24,214 nucleotides of DNA, from positions 1-24,214 of the IMG/VR virus record IMGVR_UViG_3300026094_001127; one strand, given 5' to 3'. Every line of letters starts with the position of its first letter. Position 1 is the first letter of the stretch. Shown here one piece after another: positions 16,345 to 21,958 of this stretch. A program made the position numbers and the translations under genes. Below the pieces are notes generated by a model, which was given only the letters and a program-made list of their open reading frames with translations, ran no database searches and was not told where the DNA came from. The DNA is from a virus.

Positions 16345-16889
16345 CTATTATCGTGTAGAACAATCACGCCACACGCTAATCGATTGCCTGCATTTCCGGT
16401 TTTTAGCGATTCTGCATCTCCGCCTTTACCTAAGTCGTCTTTGTCTGAGTGTACAACTATAGCTCGACCGACCACGCTTTCTTCCCCAGAAAGATTAACC
16501 CTGGCGGCGTTTATTAAAAAATCTGCGAATCCGTTTTCGTCTGCCTCGATATTTCCAAGATCGCCGACGTGACCCTTATCTAAATCGCCATGGTCTACAC
16601 CATCCGGATTGTAGTGGCCGCCGGCACTCTCGCAGCCATTGCTTAAATCGCCAAATTCGTGGATATGAAATCCGTGATCGCCTGGTTCTAATCCGGATAT
16701 TTGGCCTCTAATTAAAGTTGGGCCGGTGCTTTGTTGCATTAATACAATTCTTCCCTTGACGGTGTCGCTGTGTTCTAGTTCACACGATGCGGTAATCGTG
16801 TTTCCGTCTTCTAATAAACGATCAATGCTTTCGCACTGGCAGTGTCGCGCCTTTGTTCTAGCACAAGAACTCATTTCTTTTATCTTCAT
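16341..16889 (-). CDS. sodC: Cu/Zn superoxide dismutase, eukaryotic-type
   Basis: This enzyme would convert superoxide to oxygen and hydrogen peroxide. All active-site residues are present in the 182-residue protein: copper ligands H75 and H77 (GFHIHEFGD), bridging H92 (GGHYNP), H147 (VVHSDKDDLGKGG); zinc ligands H100, H107 and D110 (GHVGDLGN); the guiding arginine R170 (GNAGNRLACGVI); and the disulfide pair C86/C173. The spacing and the strings HVGDLGN and DDLGKGGDAESLKTGNAG match the eukaryotic cytosolic type rather than typical bacterial periplasmic SodC. There is no signal peptide or lipobox; the first 40 residues are polar with C9, C17, C19 and C36. Start at 16889 or, equally possible, the ATG at 16874. 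A late box lies five bases before 16889. It may act in the cytoplasm or on the virion. Confidence 0.93.
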   Translation of the reverse strand: MKIKEMSSCARTKARHCQCESIDRLLEDGNTITASCELEHSDTVKGRIVLMQQSTGPTLIRGQISGLEPGDHGFHIHEFGDLSNGCESAGGHYNPDGVDHGDLDKGHVGDLGNIEADENGFADFLINAARVNLSGEESVVGRAIVVHSDKDDLGKGGDAESLKTGNAGNRLACGVIVLHDNS

Positions 16890-16894
16890 GCAAA

Positions 16895-16907
16895 TATTTA
16901 GTAAATA
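16895..16907. promoter_or_regulatory. Near-palindromic divergent late promoter between sodC and the plus-strand gene
   Basis: The segment ATATTTAGTAAATAT is almost its own reverse complement. It gives ACTAAATA on the minus strand (16902-16895) toward sodC and AGTAAATA on the plus strand (16900-16907) toward the gene at 16927. Both fit the NNTAAATA late consensus. The minus box ends five bases before the sodC ATG at 16889. The plus transcript would start near the AGGAGG ribosome site at 16913-16918. Confidence 0.5.
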
Positions 16908-16926
16908 TGTCTAGGAGGACATTACA

Positions 16927-17214
16927 ATGTTTACATGGATAAAAAAACTGTTTAACAACACAGATACACCGGCAACGCTAGCAGGAAATAAATCACCTGC
17001 AAATAATTATAACCAATACAAGGCAAAAGATACCAAGGCTGCATCGCAGACTAGTAAACGTGGCAGGAAAAAAGCTGGGGTTACAAAAACTGACCTCAAC
17101 AAGATGACAAAAGGCCAGCTAGAAGCATTTGCACAAGAAACTTACGGTGTCGATATTGACAAGCGTAAGAAAAAGTCGGACCTAGTAGCAGAAGTGGTAA
17201 AGCTCGCAAAATAA
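16927..17214 (+). CDS. Small basic protein with Rho-N/SAP-like C-terminal motif
   Basis: This 95-residue, lysine-rich protein begins with an amphipathic MFTWIKKLF. A disordered Asn/Ala/Lys linker and a basic KRGRKKAG patch (about residues 44-51) follow. The last 38 residues (MTKGQLEAFAQETYGVDID, then KKKSDLVAEVVKLA) form the helix-turn-helix-helix pattern of the Rho N-terminal/SAP-like families, which bind nucleic acid. Similar proteins occur in marine T4-like phages, with unknown role. The gene has the best ribosome site of the window (AGGAGG, eight bases before ATG), a late promoter box just upstream and an intrinsic terminator that overlaps its stop codon, so it is probably a single, strongly expressed late gene. 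A DNA-binding internal virion protein is one possibility. Confidence 0.8.
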   Translation: MFTWIKKLFNNTDTPATLAGNKSPANNYNQYKAKDTKAASQTSKRGRKKAGVTKTDLNKMTKGQLEAFAQETYGVDIDKRKKKSDLVAEVVKLAK

Positions 17215-17228
17215 TTTGCGAGCTTTTT
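17202..17228 (+). terminator. Rho-independent terminator
   Basis: A perfect nine-base-pair stem GCTCGCAAA/TTTGCGAGC with a four-base loop ATAA is followed by TTTTT. The loop contains the stop codon of the plus-strand gene (17212-17214). The other strand has only three T residues after the stem, so it should act mainly on plus-strand transcripts. Confidence 0.9.
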
Positions 17229-17230
17229 GG

Positions 17231-18238
17231 CTAGGCTTTTTTATAGCTAAAATGAACTTGTTCCGCCGAGGACTTGGTAGGCGTAGCACCTTCTTTGTGT
17301 TGTCTTAGAGGTGCTTCGTAATTCCAATATGGCCTATCTTTAACTTCTTCTTCAGCAAATCCCTCAAATAGTTCGCTAAGCGGGTCCTGCCAAGCCTGAA
17401 GATCGCTCTTATGAACAAAAAATCTCTCCATTTCTCTTGGAAATTTGTGCCACAGTCGGCCTGCCGGCTTTCCTGTTGACAGCGTAGGAATATAATCTCT
17501 GTCGTAAAACCAATCATAGATCTGCTGGCAGTTCCAATTAAAACGAATCGGCTGATGCTCAACCATTTCAAGCTGAACTACTGGTCGATATTTAATAATT
17601 GTTTGCTCTGCTCCTCTCACCACGTCGAATTCGTGTCCTTCAACGTCTATTTTAATAATGTCTACATCTTCAAAGTTATAGCTGTCTAGTGTTCGCAACT
17701 TTACGTTAACAGTTGGAGGTTCTGTAGGACGTGTTCTAATCTGGCCGGTGCGTGTAGGAAGGTGCAGGTTATCTAGATAATTATGGCCTGCATTATCTTT
17801 CTTTACAATAATTTTACTAGTTCCTGTTTCTGAGCTTAACGCAACTTCGTGTGTTTGAATAGTTGCTCTTACAGTAGAATCTGCAAACCCGGTTGGCGAT
17901 GTGCTGTCCGGGTACCACCCTTTTGCATCTGTTTGCCCGCGGGCAAGATCAACAGATCGTTCTAGCATAGAATATGTTTGAGGGGTAGGTTCGAATGCAT
18001 GGACATTTTCTGCCCAGGTGGCATATTCGATAGTATTCATGCCAATGTTTGCACCCACGTCGATGATCGTGCGAGCGTTAGGCTTAAGATCTCGTAGTCT
18101 TATTAGGTTTTTCTTTTGATAAGGCCCAGCACCGGCGATGCGCTGCTGATAAAAACTATCATCTTTATAGATCCAGTATTTTCGGCCATGTGTGTTAGTA
18201 ACAAGTTGCTCTGCGAACGGAGCCTGATTATTAGACAT
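17231..18238 (-). CDS. FkbM-family SAM-dependent methyltransferase
   Basis: This is a 335-residue class I methyltransferase of the FkbM type, a family that commonly O-methylates sugars or polyketides. The SAM-binding motif I is TIIDVGANIGMNTIEYA (about residues 57-73), followed by an acidic strand end HAFEPTPQTYSML. The FkbM hallmark VDIIKIDVEGHEFDVVRGAE follows in the middle, then PVVQLEMVEHQ. The C-terminal 90 residues are extra and aromatic-rich. I chose the ATG at 18238 because AGGAGA lies six bases upstream; a GTG- or ATG-like reading nine codons earlier lacks one. A TATAAATA late box lies about 60 bases upstream. With KdsA and the glycosyltransferase further right, glycan modification is the likely role. 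The acceptor is unknown. Confidence 0.88.
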   Translation of the reverse strand: MSNNQAPFAEQLVTNTHGRKYWIYKDDSFYQQRIAGAGPYQKKNLIRLRDLKPNARTIIDVGANIGMNTIEYATWAENVHAFEPTPQTYSMLERSVDLARGQTDAKGWYPDSTSPTGFADSTVRATIQTHEVALSSETGTSKIIVKKDNAGHNYLDNLHLPTRTGQIRTRPTEPPTVNVKLRTLDSYNFEDVDIIKIDVEGHEFDVVRGAEQTIIKYRPVVQLEMVEHQPIRFNWNCQQIYDWFYDRDYIPTLSTGKPAGRLWHKFPREMERFFVHKSDLQAWQDPLSELFEGFAEEEVKDRPYWNYEAPLRQHKEGATPTKSSAEQVHFSYKKA

Positions 18239-18299
18239 TATTTCTCCTAGGTGTCGTTTACACAATATTCTCTGTTGAGACTAGGTTGTGTGAGGAAAA

Positions 18300-18307
18300 T
18301 ATTTATA
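18300..18307 (-). promoter_or_regulatory. T4 late promoter (exact TATAAATA)
   Basis: An exact match to the T4 late consensus on the minus strand (18307-18300), in the gap between the GIY-YIG gene and the FkbM methyltransferase gene. It is 61 bases before the chosen start at 18238, leaving room for a leader with the AGGAGA ribosome site. It implies late expression of the methyltransferase apart from the early nuclease cluster upstream. Confidence 0.7.
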
Positions 18308-18310
18308 GTG

Positions 18311-18856
18311 TTACAGATAATATTGTGCAGTATCTGAAAGATATTCTTGATTAAGCACAAAATTGAGAGTTGACGAATCCATGCCTTCTATCTTCTTAGC
18401 TGAATTAAAACGACACTGTCCCTTGGACTTCAGGGCATTATAGATTACAGTCTCCCAGGCCTCGATCTCTGTTTTACTCATTTTATTGCAAGGCATGAAA
18501 AAAACTAGAACGTTGTCTAGAATCTTCTTGAGATCGTATCCTTTTTCAACTGCTTCTTCTCTAAATTCTTTAAACGCAACGGTGTCTTGTGCACCTTTAA
18601 ATTGCCCGGTCATTTTTTGCGCATGGCTGTATAACCTATTTTTAACGCCCATCCTGCTGTTTTCAGTATCAACGCCAGAAATACCGAGATATAAAATTCC
18701 AAATTTTGGAAGGTAAAGTTGGTAGATACCCTTGGGCATTATTTTATCGGTAGTACGCAATGTAAGACGCTCGCCGCCCTTGTCTTTGACCGAAACAAAT
18801 TCTACGAACTCGCTGAATCTATACGGCTTACCTAATGATTCACTTATTTTATCCAC
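18311..18856 (-). CDS. GIY-YIG endonuclease-like protein
   Basis: The 181-residue protein contains a GIY-YIG nuclease domain: GIY at residues 43-45 (KGIYQLYLP), the second strand YLG at 56-58 (ILYLGISG), the catalytic arginine helix with R74 and H78 (VKNRLYSH), the metal-binding glutamate E135 (EAWETVIYN) and a closing N151 (RFN). All core residues are present, so it could be active. About 40 N-terminal residues precede the domain. No DNA-binding zinc finger or NUMOD-type tail is seen, so it is more like a free-standing Seg-type or repair-type nuclease than a full homing enzyme. The start is a GTG with a weak AGAG site. Its own sigma70-type promoter overlaps the end of the HNH gene. Role in mobility, host DNA degradation or repair is undecided. 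Confidence 0.82.
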   Translation of the reverse strand: MDKISESLGKPYRFSEFVEFVSVKDKGGERLTLRTTDKIMPKGIYQLYLPKFGILYLGISGVDTENSRMGVKNRLYSHAQKMTGQFKGAQDTVAFKEFREEAVEKGYDLKKILDNVLVFFMPCNKMSKTEIEAWETVIYNALKSKGQCRFNSAKKIEGMDSSTLNFVLNQEYLSDTAQYYL

Positions 18857-18883
18857 TGTTTAACTCTCTGTTTATTTTGTTAT

Positions 18884-18912
18884 AGTTTACAACATTTAAG
18901 CCTAGCTGTCAA
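18884..18912 (-). promoter_or_regulatory. Sigma70-type early promoter before the GIY-YIG gene
   Basis: On the minus strand a perfect TTGACA (18912-18907) is followed after exactly 17 bases by TAAACT (18889-18884), four of six matches to TATAAT. The -35 box overlaps the TGA stop of the HNH gene. The start of transcription would fall about 20 bases before the GTG at 18856. Confidence 0.55.
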
Positions 18913-19304
18913 TCTAATTTCTGTTCCTTTAGCATTTTAACAATGTTTTCGTATCGATGAATGTCTTCATGAGTAGCATTGTTTTTCAGCGTGTTACATT
19001 TGTTGCAAATCACCCACAAATTATCTATATCGTTAGATCCTCCCCTCGATCGAGGGGTTTTATGATCCGTACTCGGCGTACTTTCGTCTGTCTTGCCGCG
19101 ATTATTTTCGCCAATGCCGTAGTCTAATATGCTTCCGCAGCAAGAGCATTCTGGCTCGCATAGTTGTAGATATTGGTAATAATCAACATTCCACTTGCTT
19201 GCATTTTTATATGCCCATACAACACGAAGGTCGCCTGTTTCGCACACTTCTCTATAGAGTTCTCTGGTGTGATATGTGTCCTGTTTATACTTTGGATACA
19301 GCAT
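18909..19304 (-). CDS. HNH endonuclease
   Basis: This 131-residue nuclease has the full zinc-stabilised HNH signature: CxxC at 53-56 (CSCCGS), the catalytic pair D80-H81 (STDHKTPRSRGG), N95 (IDNLWVIC) and a second CxxC at 100-103 (CNKC), ending with K106. The N-terminal 45 residues are helical with aromatic residues (VVWAYKNASKWNVDYYQYL) and may contact DNA. It starts inside the last codons of the ParB-like gene (20-base overlap) and is followed by the GIY-YIG gene, so it belongs to the early transcription unit. It may be a free-standing homing nuclease or a host-genome nicking enzyme. An active fold is expected from the complete motif. Confidence 0.88.
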   Translation of the reverse strand: MLYPKYKQDTYHTRELYREVCETGDLRVVWAYKNASKWNVDYYQYLQLCEPECSCCGSILDYGIGENNRGKTDESTPSTDHKTPRSRGGSNDIDNLWVICNKCNTLKNNATHEDIHRYENIVKMLKEQKLD

Positions 19305-20268
19305 TTTGCGTCCCCATCATCGGCATGTCGATTTCAAAAGGCATGGCTACTAGCGAGTTTGCTGTTAGTTTTTCATAGACATTAATGATACCGCTTGCAA
19401 TCTTCTCTTTTACGCCCATGCCTTTGTGGTTAGTAGGATATGTCTGCTTGAATTCGTCTTTGATATCTAAATGTAATCTGTCAGCACCGGCAAAATACGC
19501 TGCACATTCTGCAAAAACGTCATCAAACAAATCCTCAGTGAAAACTCCAGCCTGCTCCATTAGTTCTTTAACTTTTAGAAATCCCATCATGGTAGCAGTT
19601 TTAATACTTTCGTTCGGCCAATAAAGCCGGTACTTTACAAGAACTTCGTACAATGCATCAAGGCCATAATCCTCTTCTGCGTTGTATAAATCTGTTATGT
19701 GTGTAATCGATCCCGGACGACTAATTTTATAACCCGTCTCACAATTTGCTTTTTGCACTGTGTTTTCGATATCGATTGGCCGCTCGTAACCCATTTGAAT
19801 TTGCTGCTCATGAATAAAATATTTTGCCATCGGCATGGAATCTGTGTTTAGTGCTAATAGCATTTCTGATTCTACATTTGGGTCATCACTTTCATAATAG
19901 AAAATAGGAATACGTTTTCCAGGAAATTTAAGCACATAGGTAATGCCATGCAGTTGGCCATCTGCAATAAAGTAACGGCCTTTACTATCTTTTCGTGCTT
20001 GAAGAGGTGTTATTACATACGTTTTCCATTTGCTGTCGAGCTTTTTAACTTGTAATGGTTCTGTAAAGCGTTGACGTAGATAATTAAGAAATGCCTTATC
20101 CGGTTCTACCCACGCAAATTTCATCATTTGTTCAGGATCATCGCCACAGGGCGCTACTTTGCCTATGCGCTGCTCCACTAAGCGTGAAACTTTTTCTATA
20201 TTTACAGTGCGATCCTTGCGTCCTGCTGAAGGATCAAACGGGGCCAGTGATAGTTTCTTCTTTGACAT
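19285..20268 (-). CDS. ParB-like domain protein
   Basis: This 327-residue protein has an N-terminal ParB/sulfiredoxin-like domain: after an N-terminal arm, KWKTYVITPLQARKD leads into RYFIADGQLHGITYV (about residues 98-112), a variant of the ParB box DGQHRLxA, then RIPIFYYESDD and a helix with MLLALNTD. The usual GQHR is GQLHG here, so nucleotide binding or hydrolysis may differ from that of chromosomal ParB. The C-terminal half is helical without an obvious helix-turn-helix. AGGAGAG sits six bases before the ATG and a strong sigma70-type promoter lies 50-75 bases further upstream, so it is probably an early gene leading the nuclease cluster. No parS-like repeats or ParA partner were seen, so a role in partition is not supported. 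Confidence 0.78.
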   Translation of the reverse strand: MSKKKLSLAPFDPSAGRKDRTVNIEKVSRLVEQRIGKVAPCGDDPEQMMKFAWVEPDKAFLNYLRQRFTEPLQVKKLDSKWKTYVITPLQARKDSKGRYFIADGQLHGITYVLKFPGKRIPIFYYESDDPNVESEMLLALNTDSMPMAKYFIHEQQIQMGYERPIDIENTVQKANCETGYKISRPGSITHITDLYNAEEDYGLDALYEVLVKYRLYWPNESIKTATMMGFLKVKELMEQAGVFTEDLFDDVFAECAAYFAGADRLHLDIKDEFKQTYPTNHKGMGVKEKIASGIINVYEKLTANSLVAMPFEIDMPMMGTQNAVSKV

Positions 20269-20314
20269 TATTACTCTCCTAGTCTTTGTCTTGTGGTGTC
20301 GTTATTGACAGTTA

Positions 20315-20343
20315 ATACTAGTACATATGCATCTACCTGTCAA
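20315..20343 (-). promoter_or_regulatory. Sigma70-type early promoter before the ParB-like gene
   Basis: On the minus strand a perfect TTGACA (20343-20338) is followed after exactly 17 bases by TAGTAT (20320-20315), four of six matches to TATAAT. It lies in the divergent gap between the ParB-like gene (start 20268) and the plus-strand peptidase gene (start 20384), giving a leader of about 40 bases with an AGGAGAG site. Confidence 0.65.
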
Positions 20344-20371
20344 CCCCAGTTGTATATTTTTTTTACCCGCT

Positions 20372-20379
20372 AATAAATA
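20372..20379 (+). promoter_or_regulatory. Late promoter box abutting a start codon (AATAAATACTAT)
   Basis: AATAAATA on the plus strand is followed by CTAT, as in the extended T4 late consensus TATAAATACTATT, and then directly by the ATG at 20384. No Shine-Dalgarno sequence is present, so a leaderless mRNA is possible. Confidence 0.55.
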
Positions 20380-20383
20380 CTAT

Positions 20384-20893
20384 ATGGGCAACAAGCTGAC
20401 ATTTTTTTTGGTCGTTATCTGTATAGGTTTTTATGGAGCAGTTGCCTATATTAACAAACCTCATCCTTTTGATAAACACATTAAGTGGCTTGTTGAAAAC
20501 AGCGAGTTTGAGTACAATGGCGAAACATATCCTTCAATTGATTATTATAGCTCTCAAGAACTACAGGTGATAGCCTATGGAAGAGAAAAAATCGAAAAAG
20601 CAGACTCCCAAGCACTTCCTAAAATCAAGGCACTTTATGATCACAGAAACAATACACTGATGTTTACAAAGGGGATGGATATTAAAGACAATAAAACCGC
20701 CTACATAGTGGTTCATGAATTAGTTCATTTTCTTCAGAATACAAATGGAATCACAGAAAAAACAGAGTGCATACAGTCTCTCGAAGAATCAGCGTATAAA
20801 TTACAAGCGGAGTGGCAAAGACAGCACGATCATCCTGGTCCCTATCCAAATTTTTTATTCGTAAGACTGCTAAGTCTAAGCTGCTCTAGATAA
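20384..20893 (+). CDS. Membrane-anchored HExxH metallopeptidase-like protein
   Basis: I chose the ATG at 20384, giving 169 residues; an upstream ATG at 20327 would add 19 residues before the membrane segment and would lie before the late box. Residues 4-22 (KLTFFLVVICIGFYGAVAY) are a hydrophobic anchor or signal peptide, so the domain should face the periplasm. The zinc-peptidase motif HELVH is at H111-E112-H115, and a glutamate about 20 residues later (SLEESAYKLQAEW, E134/E135) could be the third ligand, as in gluzincins. The end is short and His/Pro-rich (RQHDHPGPYPN). It is an isolated plus-strand gene whose end overlaps the UvdE gene by 18 bases. The target (envelope protein, peptidoglycan peptide or own virion protein) is unknown. 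Confidence 0.78.
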   Translation: MGNKLTFFLVVICIGFYGAVAYINKPHPFDKHIKWLVENSEFEYNGETYPSIDYYSSQELQVIAYGREKIEKADSQALPKIKALYDHRNNTLMFTKGMDIKDNKTAYIVVHELVHFLQNTNGITEKTECIQSLEESAYKLQAEWQRQHDHPGPYPNFLFVRLLSLSCSR

Positions 20894-21919
20894 CCGCTGC
20901 CAGCGTTCATACAGGTCAATGCTGGCTAGATTCTTTTCTTTTGCTTCGACCATTATGTCTCCGTGTTCTAGAAAAGAAAATGCCCACGCATTACAAGCAT
21001 CGTTCCACATGTAATCAGAGTGAGCACGCAGTTTCTGCTTTTTGTAACCCTGCTCTAGTAACGCATCGAGATCAGGACGCATAGTATCGCTGTGCCATTC
21101 AAGCAGATCTTCTTTGGACAGTGAATAATGAAGAGCAGGACGAACACCACGCCAACTATCTACAACTCGTTTAAACCTGTCGTCTGTGGGCTCTATATAC
21201 TCACCTGTGCGAATAAAGTGATGATGGATATCTAACACAAGAGCAACATCTTTTTCTAGTTCAAGCGAAGCGTCTAATCCCCATGACATTTCGTCATTCT
21301 CGATAGTGATGCAGTTTCTTGCCTCTGGTGACAGTCGAGGCAGAACTCGCTTGATGCCGTCTGGACCTTGACGGCCTGATATATGAACATTACACTTGAA
21401 GTCTTGAAACTGTTTGCCAAAACCCATCCAGCGAATCATATCCACATGATATTCAAATTCTTCTATTGAACGTTCTACTATGTCGGGCGTATCACTAGCA
21501 AGAACAGTAAACTGGCCAGGATGCATTGAAACACGAACATCAAGCCTACGAGCAGTCTCTCCCACTTTGGCAAATTCTCTCGCACAGTAGTCTCTGACAT
21601 CGGCTTTGCGCCAAAAATAACTCCAAGTTGGTTCAGTATACACAGGTAGGCAATCGCTACCCAGTCTAACCATTCGCAAATTTTCTGGTAAATTGCCTGC
21701 ATACTCAATCAACCTCCGATAGGATTCTATATTATGAACCATAAGGTCCCAAAGACGCTGCTCAGCATCTTCTCGAGTTTGTCTATTTAACCAAGCAACT
21801 GTGGTTGATCTAGTATTAAGTGGGCGCTGCTTCTCTTCCAACAGCTTCTTCTTCTGAGATTGATCTTTGTCTAGGTATTTGCATGCAAAGCCAAGGCGAG
21901 GTATAGATTGAGTGAACAT
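20876..21919 (-). CDS. uvsE: UV damage endonuclease UvdE/UvsE
   Basis: This enzyme nicks DNA 5' of cyclobutane dimers, 6-4 photoproducts and some other lesions, starting alternative excision repair without light. The 347-residue product keeps the UvdE TIM-barrel signatures (numbered from the ATG at 21919): RLGFACKYL at 8-16, the lysine/arginine-rich start of the barrel, RLGSDCLPVY (about 85-94), SMHPGQFTVL (131-140), NVHISGRQG (177-185), IENDE (206-210), LDIHHHF (229-235) and RAHSDYMWN (298-306). These provide the His, Asp and Glu metal ligands. Length fits the family. A GTG five codons upstream (21934) is an alternative start; neither has a clear ribosome site. It follows the glycosyltransferase by about 40 bases in the rightmost operon and converges on the peptidase gene. 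Confidence 0.95.
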   Translation of the reverse strand: MFTQSIPRLGFACKYLDKDQSQKKKLLEEKQRPLNTRSTTVAWLNRQTREDAEQRLWDLMVHNIESYRRLIEYAGNLPENLRMVRLGSDCLPVYTEPTWSYFWRKADVRDYCAREFAKVGETARRLDVRVSMHPGQFTVLASDTPDIVERSIEEFEYHVDMIRWMGFGKQFQDFKCNVHISGRQGPDGIKRVLPRLSPEARNCITIENDEMSWGLDASLELEKDVALVLDIHHHFIRTGEYIEPTDDRFKRVVDSWRGVRPALHYSLSKEDLLEWHSDTMRPDLDALLEQGYKKQKLRAHSDYMWNDACNAWAFSFLEHGDIMVEAKEKNLASIDLYERWQRLSRAA

Positions 21920-21958
21920 TCTTTTATTATACACATGAATTTGAATTTGTAAAGCATA

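Noticed and set aside
17591-17598. TTAAATA-type strings inside coding sequence, such as in the FkbM gene and at 2567-2560
   Set aside because: They lie inside genes without a nearby downstream start or only at chance-level positions in AT-rich DNA, so they are not called as late promoters.
19285-20268. Plasmid-style partition system based on the ParB-like protein
   Set aside because: No ParA ATPase, no helix-turn-helix and no parS-like repeats are visible; a ParB fold alone does not imply partition.
20327-20383. Upstream ATG for the HExxH peptidase
   Set aside because: The added 19 residues (Pro- and aromatic-rich) precede the membrane segment awkwardly, and the ATG lies before the late promoter box, so it would not be in the late transcript.
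21478-21708. 76-codon minus-strand frame with hydrophobic stretches inside uvsE
   Set aside because: It is an out-of-frame shadow of the UvdE coding sequence, without a ribosome site.
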